Assembly (NCBI RefSeq): GCF_026151205.1
Contig: NC_087084.1
Location: forward strand, 2,167,743-2,231,742
Source: Bolinopsis microptera
Lineage: Eukaryota > Ctenophora > Tentaculata > Lobata > Bolinopsidae
Direction of reading: 5' to 3'
DNA length: 64,000 nt
Positions within the stretch are counted from its first letter, which is position 1. The number at the start of each line of letters is the position of its first letter. Below, in pieces: positions 12,813-25,100 of the stretch. The notes under the pieces were generated by a model. That model ran no database searches and had not been told where the DNA came from. It saw nothing but the letters and a program-made list of their open reading frames with translations. The position numbers and the translations under genes were made by a program.

Positions 12813-13717
12813 ATGAGAGGAGTCCTAGTTCTACTCCTGATCTTCCACTGCACCACCAGACAGCGCAGCAAGTGTAACGATCGCAGTGCTACTTTTCACA
12901 CGTGGTTTAAACAGGATGGCCTCTCAAAAACTTCCTGATGGACTAATTGAGTAAAGTTTAGGGTTTTTTTTTAGTTTGTTTTGCTCAGGGAGCAAGGAAT
13001 GGCACAAACTCATCAGGTCCAGGATTCGAACTTTTAGGGCAAAGTGTAGGTTATGTGGTACAACCTAGCACAACCTAGTCAATGATATTTTGTGTTTTCA
13101 AATTGATAAAAAATATGTGTTAATTTAACAGTTCATTAAATTAGATTTAATTTTTGATTTTCAGAAGCATGTTCGTAGAACAGGCACCTTAGTAGATTGT
13201 GCGGCATGACAAGTGAGCATTCAACTCCGTAGGATTCTCACTCTGGCAGTGAAGAATGACAAAACCGGAAGAGAGCACACAGTTACGATATACGAACAGT
13301 GCTAGCAGTGGGATGCTAAAGAGACGCGCAAAAATCGGAGAAACATCGTCGAATGTACAACGTCACGGATTAAACAACACAATTTGGTAAATGAGTGACT
13401 TTGGAAGCAAATGGAAAGAATGGAAGGGTTAAAACAGAATTGACAGGGCCTTCACAAATTGAAAAAAATAGAAAACAGCGGTAGTGGTTTGGGGTCCAAT
13501 CTTTGGGTTACAATTGAAAAATAATTTCGTTAAAAGAGACGAAGATGCAGCACAAACCAGCAGCAAAGAACCGCCCGAACCAAATGGCCGCTTCCAACCT
13601 GCCGTCAAAGCTAAACCTGCAGACGAAGAGGAAAACGTCAGATCAACCGCCAGCCTCAAATCACATCACTGATTCTCGGAGATAGCAAAGATTCCAAAAC
13701 GATCGAAAGAACCTTAA
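12813..13717 (+). CDS. Secreted cysteine-containing protein gene, copy 4 (frames broken)
   Basis: Exon 1 is 12813-12946, the intron about 12947-13164 and exon 2 13165-13717. The ATGAGAGGAGTCC start is intact. The donor region is altered (TAATTGAGTAAAG). Exon 2 keeps useful frame evidence: within 13484-13672 one frame encodes NNFVKRDEDAA and, after two compensating indels, AVKAKPADEEEN and STASLKSH. This fixes the order helix, Lys-Arg pair, Ala/Pro/Lys tail in the reconstructed protein. The stop reads CCTTAATC, TAA at 13715-13717. Confidence 0.78.
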
Positions 13718-16700
13718 TCAAAGAAACTAAACTAAACCACACGTACGGCAATAGTGAAGAGGCAATTGACCCTCAGACACATGAAATTAAATGTTAAAAG
13801 AATGTAGAATATACTTTTAAGGATTATTATTATTATTTATATTTATTTATTATTAATACGTCTATTACAGGAGTACTTAGTGACCGGAAACAATGAGCAT
13901 AATGAGTGATTTTAACACGCGCACACCCAGGCTGACTTTCAACTATCACCGCCCCCTGCTTGGGTAAATGGTAGACGTTAATTTTCACTGCATGAATTAG
14001 CGTGTCCCCCACATAAATGTTCAAACAGCTCTTTCCAAGTTTAACAACCGAGCGCCAAATAGAGAATTTCCTTGGAAGCTGTCACGTTGACAGTCACGAG
14101 AATCGATTGAGCGCGTTTACTGGATGGATATTAGCGCGTGACATTGCCAATCAGCTGACCCAGGATTAACGCACCATTAATAAGGCGTAATTAAAACTGC
14201 ATCTAGCACGTGATATTTGCAAAGCTAATTACACATCCATATAAGGCGTATTAAGAGCAGGAGTTGCCAGTGGCGTTGCAGAGTTGTAATAGCGTGAAAT
14301 TGTGTGAAAATCGATGGATTAGGGTACATACAAGTAAATGATTCGTTCACTATGTTGGTTATAAAGTTAACTTTGGTTTTAGAACAGTGTGTGAGGACCT
14401 CGAACAAATGGAATTGCTCTGAAATTGCGTTCAGATGGTAAGAATAGAGATTGGCGAACCGCTGAATCGTTGTTACGTTGAAAACTGTCTCGATTACCTT
14501 GTTACTGCTAGTAACTTGGTAAGAAAGAGATGGAAACCGACGAAAGAAAAGACGAAGTCCCTCGGGAATCGGGAAGCAGCCTACAATGGGCATGAATATA
14601 TAGAGGGCCCTAGGTTGCTCCTCAGAAACGTCATTCCAATAACACATTTTCTGAAAATTTTCTAATTCTCAAACTTTATCATCAGTCTACTAACACACTG
14701 GACATGATAAAAAGATAAAAAGATGCGAGCGTGCTGAATCACTCTACAGAGCAATTTTTTATTAAAAAGGAGCAAAAAAATTCTTTAAAGGCTCACTTTT
14801 GTATAATTATCCGTCCGACTTGATATCCTCAAAATAAAGGGATTTTATTCCGTACAATTAACGACACTGTTCGACAACATGGCGCCTTATGATGCATAAA
14901 CACATTTCCATTAAAATTTTAAATCTTCGCCGCGTTCGCCTAAAAAATTTCAAAAATATTATAAAGACTTTTATTGTTCAAAATGAAACAGGGAATCATA
15001 ACTTCATGCTCGTGAACAATAGTCAAATCTCAAAACCAATAAAAACAATCAAAGACAATCAAACACTAAAGAAATTCACTAAAAAGAGGAACGTGTAGCA
15101 GTGTCAATCGGAAAGAGTCGACCACTTTTTGAGATGAGACAGGTTCCCAAAACCTTAAAAATTAAATTAATAGCTTGTAATTAAGAATATTTCTATTGTC
15201 CAAGAGTTTGTGTTTTCACATACATACAGATGAAAGTATAACAGAATGTTGACGAAGCTTAACCAAACTTTTCAGTCCTTCATAAATTCCCAATAAATTT
15301 GTAAATTCTCAAAAATTTTGTATAAACCTTGAGACGTTTCAGGAGTAATGGAGACAATGTACTCAGTATTAGACTTTACGCCAGACCGGCAATAACAGCG
15401 TCAACTCATAAACATTCTTTTTGAATAACGAGCAATCCTGTCTCTTTCCTCTTGCAGTCAACCTGCATGTGAAACTATAAGCCATGACGGCAAATCATGA
15501 ATGCAATGATGACCAGTAATGTTATAATACTTACGTGTAAACGAGCCTGACAAAATTGCTCGAGTTTACATGACCTGGGTACCTTCAGGCAATTTATTTC
15601 AAAACAGATAGAGATTCGGCGGAATGACAGGCTGAGCGCGGCCCATAAGGCTGAAGCGGCGGCCCACTAAGATTTAACACAACCGCGGTCTGTAAAACTT
15701 GGAAAGAACGCGAAATATTATACTAAAACGTAAGCGATTTAAATAAAATATTTTGGGAAAGAAACATGGGTTTTGGTAAATTGGCTGAGTAATCAAAATT
15801 TTAAGTTACAAATATTACAACTACCTTTCGTTAGATGTTTATACGGTTATTTGTTTCTGATTCACAGTCTTTTGTCTTTAAATATTTCACTGTTAAATTT
15901 AAAGGATGTGTTTCACCTTTTTGCCATGATATAACTGTATAAACACTATTTTTAAGAAGTTTAGACTTCCTAGGGTTTGAAAAGCCACTATCTTGTAAAA
16001 TTTGAACTTACTAACATCAGAAACATACGATTAAAAAATAAAAATTTGTATCCTTAAGAGCAAAGAACTCAGATCAGAGAACCTTCATTTCAGTTAATCA
16101 TGTTTACTTTAGTACGGACGTGCCTCAAGACCTACTTTTTCCTTATTCGGGTTTGCATTTCAAAAACTACAGGACATTTGAAATAGCTATTTTTAATAGT
16201 TAATAAAAATTAAAGCACTTTTGACGATCTGTAATCTCTGTTATATACCTATTCAGACCAGAACTATTCAGCTGTTACTTAGCCGGCGTGTGATCGTATT
16301 TTACACTGGCAGCAACAGCAACATGAAATTACTAAACATATTACACGCGACGAAGCCTTCTAGTTTCATAATTATGGCAGTCTCATGTTACAAATCTTTT
16401 TTTTCTTCAGTGCTCATGTTGTATATACATGTGAATACATTAAATATAATGCATCTATCATATATTTAACATGCAACAGAGTGAGCTAGATAAAACATTA
16501 TCAAGTATGCTCAAACTCATAACGTTTGATAATATAAAGCGACTTACAAAGCTTCTTATGTATAACAATTCTGCACTAATATTAAATTTTATTGAGGATA
16601 ACTTGAGACTAAGAATAGAGCCAAACAGATCATGTTGGAGCATTGTGTTAAACTTTTTTGTGATCAGTTTATGCGTGTTTAGATAAAACAGACATTAACG

Positions 16701-17032
16701 CAATCGGCGACAAATTAAGAACGAGGTCTTTCATGGACCATTTTACATATCGGTGACAACCTGTTAGTGTTATCTGAGCTAGGATTTTTAAAAATTAATG
16801 GACAAAGGTTAGAGGTTTCAACTTAGACTTCAATTTTACAAGTCAAATCAATTGCAGTGTAAAAATACGATTTCACTATAATATGTTTATGAATTCTTTA
16901 GTTATTAATACTAAGTTTGGTTACCAAATACCAAATTTATTATAATAACTTATATCATAGGTTGATTTTTTAGATTTAAATAAAAACACTCACATTTCAA
17001 CACTAAATTCAAAAGCGAAGTAAGACCTCATC
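13718..17032. other. Spacer 4 (noncoding, lengthened hairpin)
   Basis: The E-box palindrome reads GTCACGTTGAC near 14081 (one extra base). The second CArG box is intact at 14237-14246; the first is altered. The 12-bp-stem hairpin position (14749-14794) is about 14 bases longer than elsewhere, with extra T and A runs and a second GAGC-like segment. AAATAGCTATTT, a perfect 12-base palindrome, is at 16181-16192. No conserved coding frame is seen. Confidence 0.7.
16181..16192. repeat. AAATAGCTATTT palindrome
   Basis: A perfect 12-base palindrome recurring once per spacer (GAAATAGCTATTTTAATAG in the cross-copy form), about 850 bases before the next gene. Confidence 0.6.
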
Positions 17033-17942
17033 ATGAGAGGAGTCCTAGTTCTACTCCTGATCTACCTCTGCCACCACCAACTGACGCAGTCAAGTGTAAC
17101 GACGGCTGTGCTACTTTTCACACGTGTGGTTAAACAGATGGCCTTCTTCAAAACTTCCCAGATGGACTTAGAGGTATATTTTAGGGTTTTTTTTTTGTTT
17201 GTTTCTCAGGTAGCAGGAATGCCCACATACTTCAATAGTCCAGGCGTACCAACTTTTGGCAAGTGCTAGTTTATGTGGTACAAACCTAGACAACCCTGTC
17301 AATGAGATTGGGTTTTTCCAAATTGATAAAAAAATCTTGCGTTAATTTTACAGTTAATTAAATTAGATTTAATTTTTGATTTTCAGAATCAATGTTCCGG
17401 ACAGAGCACCTTAGTAGAATTTGCGGAAGGACAAAGAGTGCATTTCAACTCCTGGTAGATTCTCAGCTCGGTCAGAGTAAATGACAAACGGTAGAGAGCA
17501 GCACAGTTAACGTTTAACGTACAGAGCTTGCAGTGGGGATGCCTAAAGTAGACTGCGCAAAAATCGAGATAAAATCGACGAAATGTACAACGGCAACTGA
17601 ATTTACAACACAATTTGGTAAAATGAGTGCATTGTAAAGCAAATGAAGAATGAGGGTAAAAATGATGAGCTGGCGCACAAATGGAAAAAATATGAAAACA
17701 GCGTTAGTGGTTTTGGGTCAATCTTTTGGTGACAATTGGATAAATAATTTCTGTTAAAAGAAGACAAGATGCAGCCAACCAGCAGCTATAGAACCTGCCG
17801 ACAAAAATGGCCGCTCAACCTGCCGTCAAAGCTAAACCTGCAGACGAAGAGGAAAACGGCAGATTCAACCGCCAGCCTCAATCAAATCACATTCACCATG
17901 ATTCTCGGAGATTGCAAAGAGTCAACGATCGAAAGAACCTAA
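17033..17942 (+). CDS. Secreted cysteine-containing protein gene, copy 5 (best signal-peptide frame)
   Basis: Exon 1 is 17033-17170, the intron about 17171-17386 and exon 2 17387-17942. This copy gives one of the clearest views of the N-terminus: ATG at 17033 opens MRGVLVLLLIYLCHHQ without a break, a basic n-region followed by a Leu/Val/Ile core, before an indel shifts the frame. The donor is damaged (GAGGTATATT), so translation runs into the intron. The acceptor TTTTCAG at 17380-17386 is intact. The stop TAA is at 17940-17942. Confidence 0.8.
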
Positions 17943-19755
17943 TCAAAGAAAACGAAACTAAAACTCACGTACGGCAAAAGTGAAGAGGCAGTGACCCTCA
18001 CCCACATGAAAAAAATTTAAAAGAAGTAGAAATTATCTTTTATGGTTTATTATTATTATTATAGTTTATTATTATATTACGTCTAGTACAGGGAGTACTT
18101 AGTGACCGGACAATGTAAGCATAATGGATGATTTAACACGCCTCACACAGCTGAATTTCAACTTCACCGCCACCCTGCTTGGGTAATGGTTAGAAGTTAA
18201 TTTCAGCTGCAGAATTAGCGGGTGTCCCCCTACTTAATGTTCAAACTAGCTCTTTTCCTAGTTTACAAGACACGGGGCGCCCATATAGAGACATTTCCTT
18301 GGATAGCAGTCACGTGGACAGAGTCACGAGATATCGATTGAGCGGCTTACTGGTTGGATATATAGCGCGTGACATTGAGCTATCATGGAGACCCATTACC
18401 CATATAAGGCGTAATTAAAAGCTGCATCTAGCACGTGAAATTTGCAAAGCAAATTTACACATCCAAAAAGCGTAATTAATAGCAGGGAGTGCAGTGGATG
18501 TTTGCAGTGGATTGTAAACGCGTGAAATTGGGTGAAAGTCGATTGATTAGGGGTACCTACAAGTGAAATGTTTCGTTCACTATGTTGGATTATAAAGTTA
18601 ACTTGGTTTAGAACAGTTGTGTTGAGGACGCGGTACAAATTGGAGTGCACTGATTAGCATCAGATGGGTAAGAATTGAGATTATGGCCGAACCGGCATGA
18701 AATCGTTGTTTTACGTTGAAACAGTCTCGATACCTTGTTACCTAGCTAGTACTTTGTAAGAAAGAGAGAGTGGAACCAGAACGAAAATAAGACGAAGTCC
18801 TCGGGAATCGGGGAACTGCAGCCTACAATGGGCATGAATATATAAGTCCCTAGTTGCTCCCAGATCGGCAGTTCCCAATAACACAATTTCTGAAATTTCT
18901 AATTTTCATACTTTTCATCAGTCCTACGAACACACTGGGAAGTGATTAAAAAGATAAAAAGATGCGAGCGTGCTGAATCACTCTACATAGCAATTAAAGC
19001 AAAATTCTTATAATGCTCACTTTGATAATTATCCCGACTTGATTATCTCAAAAAAAATGGGATTTATCGTACAATTAACGACACTTTCGACAACATGCGC
19101 TTTGATGCATAAACACAATTTTTCCATTACAATTTATCTCTTCGCCGCGTTCGCCCAATTAAAAATTATCAAAAATAAATAAAGACATTTATTGTACAAA
19201 TGAAAACAGGGGAATCAGAACTCATGATCGTGCTACAATAGGTCAAATCTCATAACCAAAAAAAACAATCAAAGACAATCTAAAACACTAAAGAAATTCC
19301 ACAAAAGGAGGAACTGTAGCAGTGCATCCGGAAAGGTTGACAACGTTAATGGAAGAGCATGTCCAAAACCTGAAAAATTAAAATTTAAATAGAGTGTATT
19401 AAGAATATTTCTATTGTCCAAGATTGTAGTTCAAATACAAACAGTTGATATTAATAAACGATTGTGAGCGAAGCTTTACCAACTTTTCAGTCCTTCATAA
19501 TTTCCAATAAATTTGTAAATTCCTCAATAATTTGTATAACCTTGAGACTGATCAGGAAGTAATGGAGAACCAATGTACTCAGTATTAGACTTACTACACA
19601 GCCTGACCGGAATAACATCGTCAACGTCAGAAAACATTCTTTTTATATCGACAATCCTGTCACTTTCTCTTGCAGTCAAAACCACATTTGAAACTATAAG
19701 CATGACTCATATCAAGATGCAATGTTGACCAGGTTTAATGTTATAAAACGTACGT

Positions 19756-19806
19756 GTAAACGAGCCTGACAAAATTGCTCGAGTTTACATACCTGGGGAC
19801 CTCAGG
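19756..19806. repeat. Hairpin followed by a CCTG...CAGG inverted pair
   Basis: GTAAAC-GAGC (19756-19765) pairs with GCTC-(GA)-GTTTAC (19777-19788), a ten-pair stem with a two-base bulge. CCTGGGGACCTCAGG follows at 19792-19806. AGCCTGA in the loop region can instead pair with a TCAGGCT further right in the cross-copy form, so two folds compete. It lies about 50-100 bases before the GC-rich duplication. Confidence 0.65.
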
Positions 19807-21123
19807 ATGCTATTTTAAGTTCATAATCATGATAGAGATTCGCGGATGCAGCTGAGCGCGGCCCAGTAAGGCTGACGCGGCCCACTAAGATTTACACAGC
19901 GTGTCCCTGTAAATCTTGAAAGAACGCGAAATATTTAACTAAAACGTAAGCGTTTTATAAAATATTATGGGAAAGAAACATGGATTTGGTACATTGGCTT
20001 ATGTAAATCATAATTATATTGTTACAATATTACATCTACCTTTCGTTTGTTGATATACGCGGTTATTGTTTATCTGATTCACTGTTTTTTGTCTGAAAAA
20101 AATTTCACTGTTTAAATTAAGGTTTTGTGTTTCACTTTTTGCCAATGATATAAATGAATAACCTATTTTAAAGTTTAGACTTCCGTAGGGATTTGAAAAG
20201 CACTATCTTGTAGAATTTGAAACTTACAAACATCTGAAACAAACTATTAAAAAATAACAAATTAGTATCCTAAGAGCAAAGACTCATAAGCAGAGACTTC
20301 AATTTCAGTTATCATTTACTTTAGTACGGACGTGCCCACAAGAACAACTTTTTTCCTGATTCGTTGCATTTCAAAAAACTACAGGACATTTGAAAATATC
20401 TATTTTAATATTTAATAAAATTAAGCCATTTTGGACGAGCTTTAATCTCTGTTAGAGTAGCCTGATCAGAACCAACTAATTCAGTCTGTTACTTAGCCGC
20501 CGTGTGATCGTATTTTACACTGCAGCAGCCAGCAACATGAAACTACTAACAAATTACACAGCACGACCTTCAGTACAATAATTATGGCAGACTCAAGTTA
20601 CACTCTTTTGTGTCTGCAGGCTCAAGGTGTATATCATGAACTACTTTAAAATATAATTATCTATCATATATTACATCACAGAGGGACTAAGAAAACTTAC
20701 AAGTTTTGCTCAAACTCCATAACTTTGTTTAATATAAAAGCGACATACAAGCTTCTTTTTAACAGTCTGCACTAATTATTTAATTTTATTTGTGGTTAAC
20801 TTGGAGCTAAGATTAAGCTTCATTCAGATCATGTAGTAGCATTGTGTTAACTTTTTGTGATCATTTATGCTTGTTTAGATAAAAGCAGATATTTAACGCA
20901 TCTGCGAAAAATTAAGAGAGGTCTTTCAAGGTCTTTACATATCGGTGACACTGTTTATGTGTTTATCTGAGCGGTTTTTTATTATGGACATAGGTTTTGA
21001 GGTTTGCAACTATACTTCAGATTTTACAAGTCAAATCTAATTGCAGGTGTTAAATTACATTCTCAATAATATTTATGCTAATCTTACTAGTTTATTTAAT
21101 ACTAAGTTATGATACCATACCAT

Positions 21124-21139
21124 AGTTATTATAATAACT
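21124..21139. promoter_or_regulatory. Perfect 16-base AT-rich palindrome upstream of the gene
   Basis: AGTTATTATAATAACT is its own reverse complement. It sits about 85-100 bases before the ATG of copy 6, just after the TATGGT...ACCATA inverted pair, in the region expected to be the core promoter's upstream side. Imperfect versions precede the other copies. Confidence 0.7.
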
Positions 21140-21160
21140 TAAATCATAGGTTGATTTAGA

Positions 21161-21175
21161 TATAAATAAAAACTC
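21161..21175 (+). promoter_or_regulatory. TATA-like element of gene copy 6
   Basis: TATAAATAAAAACTC lies 46-60 bases before the ATG, which would leave a 5' untranslated region of roughly 25-35 bases. The cross-copy form is TTAAATAAAAACTC; copy 1 reads TATATAAAAACTC. Confidence 0.5.
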
Positions 21176-21220
21176 ATCACATTTCACAACTAATTCAAAA
21201 AGCGAAGTAAGACCTCCATC

Positions 21221-22129
21221 ATGAGAGGAGTCCTATTCTAACCCTGATCTCCTCTGCCACCACCAGACGACGCATTCCAGTGTAACGACGGCTGTGCAAC
21301 TATATTCACAAACGTGTTAAACAGGTGGCTCTTCTTCAAAAACTTCCTGATGGACTTAGTGAGTAAAGATTAGGGTTTTTTTGTTTTTGCTCAGGGAGCA
21401 GGAATGCACATACATCTTAAGGTTCCCATGAGTTCCGAACTTTTAGGCAAAGTGCAAGGTTATGTGGTCAACCTATCACAACCTAGTCAATGAGATTTAG
21501 GGTTTTCAAATTGAAAAAAATCTTGTGTTAATTTTACAGTTAATTAACTTAATATAATTTTTGATTTTTCAGAAGCATTTCGGCAGCACCTTAGTAATTG
21601 TGCGGAAGGACAGAGTGGATTCAATCCGGTAGGAGTCTCAGCTCTGGTCAGTGTAAATGACAACACGGTAGAAGGCAGCACAGTTACGTTTTACGTACAG
21701 TGCATGCAGTGGGGATGCTAAAAGGTTGACTGCGCAAAAATCGGAAGATAAAATCGTCGAAATGTACAACAGGCACGGAGTTAACCAACACAAATTTGGT
21801 AAAATAGATGACTTTGGTGAAAGCAATGAAGAATGCGGGTAAAAATAATGAGCTGGGTCGCACAAAGGAAAAAAATATGAAAACATCGTTTTATTGGTTT
21901 GGGGTCAATCTTTTGGTGACAATTATAAATAATTTTCGTAAAAGAGACGAAGATGCAGCAAACCAGCAGCTATAAAACCTTCCGACATAAATTGCCGCAC
22001 AACCTGCGTCAAAGCTAAACCTGCAGACGAAGAGGAAAAACGGCAGTTCACACAACCGAGCCAATCCTCAAATCACAATCACTGATTCTCGGAGATTTGC
22101 AAAGAGACCAACCGATCGAAAGAACCTAA
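21221..22129 (+). CDS. Secreted cysteine-containing protein gene, copy 6 (reference description)
   Basis: Exon 1 is 21221-21358, the intron 21359-21572 (donor GTGAGTAAAG, acceptor TTTTTCAG) and exon 2 21573-22129. As written, a lost base puts TAA soon after ATGAGAGGAGTCCTA. Joined in phase 1, the cross-copy reading is about 228 codons. Residues 1-19 form a signal peptide (MRGVLVLLLI core, likely cut after TDA). Cysteines fall at about 22, 26, 49, 57, 63, 93 and 101, with one more near 220. N-glycosylation sites are NGT (near 113) and NGS (near 203). Residues about 118-168 are amphipathic and rich in Met/Glu/Lys. VKRDEDAA (about 169-176) contains a dibasic pair, followed by an Ala/Pro/Lys/Glu tail. 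A secreted or processed extracellular protein is inferred. Early cysteine spacing loosely recalls Ly6-type folds, but that is weak; I do not recognise the family. The last ~20 residues are least certain. Confidence 0.78.
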
Positions 22130-25100
22130 TCAAAGAAACGAACTAAACTCACGTACGCAAAAGTGAAAGAGCAGTGACCTCAGCCCACATGAAAAAATTG
22201 TAAAAAGAATTGTATAATAAACTTTTATGGTGTATTATTATTATTATAGTTTAATATTATATTACTCTAGTACAGGGATACTTTAGTGACCGGTACAATG
22301 TAGCATAGGAGTGATTTTAACACGCTCACACAGGCTGACCTTTCCAACTTTCACTCCCACCTGCTTGTAATGGTAGAATTATTTCAGCTGCAGAATTAGC
22401 GGTGTCCCCTACTTAATGTTCTAACAGCTCTTACCTATTTAACACCGGGGCGCCATATAGAGAATTTTCCTAGGATAGCTGTCAAGTGACAGTCCGACGA
22501 GATATCGATTGAGCGCGTTTACTGGTTGGATATATAGCGCGTGACAATGAGCTATCATGCAGACCGATTACGCACCATATAAGGCGTAATTAAAACTGCA
22601 TCTAGCACGTGATATTTGCAAAGCCTAAATACACATCCATATAAAGGCGTAATTAAGAGCAGGGGATTGCAGTGGAGTTGCAGGGAGTTGTAATAGCGTG
22701 AAATTGGGTGTTAATTCGATGATTAGGGTACAATACAGTAAATGTTTCGTTCACTATGTTGGTTATAAAGTTAACTTTGGATTTATGAACAGTGTGTGAG
22801 GACCGTACAAATGGAAGTGCACTGAATATTGCAGTTTCAGAATGGTTAAGAATTGAGATTTGGCCGAACGGCTGAAATCGATGTACGTTGAAACTGTCTC
22901 GATTACCTAGTTACCTAGCTAGTAACATGGTATGAAGAGATAGAGGAAACCAGACGAAAAGTAAGACGAAGTCTCGGGAATCGCGGGGATGCAGCCTACA
23001 ATGGGCATGAAAATATAGAGGCCTATGTTGCTCCCCACGATCGGCAGTCCAATAACAAACAATTTCTGAAAATTTCTAATTTCATACATTTATTCAACAG
23101 TCCTAGAACACACTGGGGAAAGATAAAAAGATTAAAAAGATGCGAGCGTGCTGAATCACTCTACAGGCATTTAAAGCAAACTTCTTTAAATGCTCACTTT
23201 TGTATAATTTCCGACTTGAATAACTCAAAATAATGGGTTTTTATTCCGTAACAATTAACGACAACTGTTTCGACAACATGGCGCTTGATGCATCAACAGA
23301 GCATTTACCATTAAAAATTTTAACTTCGCCGCCGCGTTCGCCTATAAAAATTTTCAAAAATATATAAAGACTTTTAATGTTCAAATGAAACAGGGGGTAT
23401 CAATAACTACATGATCCGGCAACAATATGTCAAATCTCATACAATAAAAACAAATCAAAGACCAATCAAAACCTAAAGAAATTTCACTAAAAGGAGGAAC
23501 GTGGAAGCAGTGCATCCGGAAAGATGTTGACACGTTTTTGAGAGAGCTGGGTCCAAAACCTGAAATAGTATAAATTTAAATAGAGTGTATATAAGAATAT
23601 TTCTATTGTCCCAGAGTTGTGTTTCAATACATAACAGTAGATAGTAAAAAACTGAATGTGACGAAGCTTACCAAACTTATTTCAGTCCTTCATAAATTCC
23701 AATAAATTTTGAAAATTCTCAATTATTTGTATAACCTTTTGAGCTTATTCACGAGTAATGGAGACAATGTACAGTATTAGACTTTACAGCCTGACCGCAA
23801 AACAGCGCCTCAACGTCAGAAACATTCTTTTGCATAACGACAATCCTGTCTCTTTCCTCTTGCAGTCAACCTGCAAGTGAAACTATAAGCATGACGCAAT
23901 ATCATGATTGCAATGTGACCAGTTAATGTTCTAATACGTACGTGTAAAACGAGGCCCTGACAAAATTGCTCGAGTTTACATTACCTGGGACCACCGGCTA
24001 TTTGATAAGTTCATCCTCATGTAGAGATATCGTGCGGAATTACAGGCTGAGCGCGCCCAGAAAGGCTGAGCGCTGCCCACTAAGAGATATTACATACACC
24101 GCGGTCAGTAAAACTTGAAAGATCGCCGAATATTATACTAAAAACGTAAGCGTTTTATATAAAATATTATGGGAAGAACATGGGTTTGGTAAATTGGGCT
24201 GATGTAAATCATAATTTTAATTGTACAAATATTACATCTACCTTATCGTTTTGTTGTTATAACGGTTATAGTATCGATTCACTGTTTTTTTGTCTGTTAA
24301 ATATTTCACTGTTTAAATTAAGGTTTGTGTATCCACTTATTGGGCCAAGAATATAACGTATAAGCCTATTTTATAAGAGTTTTAGACTTCCGTAGGGTTG
24401 AAAAGCAACTACTTGTAAATTTGAACTTACTAACACTGAAAACATAACATTAAAAAAATAAACGCAGCTACGTTGTATCCTTAAGAGCAAAGACTCAAGC
24501 AGAGAAACCTTCCAGTTTCAGTTAATCAAGTTTACTTTTAGAACATTCCGACGTGCCTCAAGAACATTCTACTTTTTCCTTGATTCGGTTGCATTCAAAA
24601 ACTACAGGACATTTGAAATAGCTATTTTAAATAGTTAATAAAAATAAAGCCTTTTGACGAGCTGTAATCTCATTAAGTAGCCTATCAGACCATAACTAAT
24701 CAGTCTGTACATAGCCGGCGTGTGATCGTATTTACACTGGCAGCACCAGCAACATGAAATTACTAACATATTACCAGCGTCGAGCTTCTAATTCATAATT
24801 ATGGCAGTCTCAAGTTACAAATCTTTTGTGTCTTCAGGCTCAATTATATCATGTGACTACTTTAAAATATAATATCTAATCATATATTAACATCACAGAG
24901 GGAGCGTAGAGAAAACTTACATGATTGCTCAAACTCATAACTTTGTATTAATATATAAGCGACTTACAAAGCTTCTTTGTATAACAAGACTGACACTAAT
25001 TATTAATTTTATTTTGGTTAACTTGGAGACTAAGATTAAGCTCATTCATATCATTTAGGAGCATTGTGTTAATTTTTGTGATCAGTTTATGCGTGTTTAA

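Larger units (their letters stand above)
17943..21220. other. Spacer 5 (noncoding)
   Basis: CACGTG is at 18311-18316 and CCATATAAGG is intact at 18400-18409; the second CArG position is shortened. The 12-bp-stem hairpin near 18989-19017 carries arm changes. The second hairpin is complete at 19756-19788: GTAAAC-GAGC, loop, GCTC-GA-GTTTAC. It is followed by CCTGGGGACCTCAGG at 19792-19806. The GC-rich duplication follows at about 19851-19889. The last 100 bases hold an intact 16-base palindrome (21124-21139) and a TATA-like element. Confidence 0.72.

Noticed and set aside
14225-14647. 140-codon - strand open run over the CArG block and downstream spacer
   Set aside because: The same stretch has stops in the cross-copy reading (about 40 codons at most). 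Related runs in other copies use different frames.
21573-22129. Firm Ly6/uPAR (three-finger) family call
   Set aside because: Some early cysteine spacing is suggestive, but the terminal CN signature is absent and the count and long helical and low-complexity C-terminal half do not fit. Left as unrecognised.
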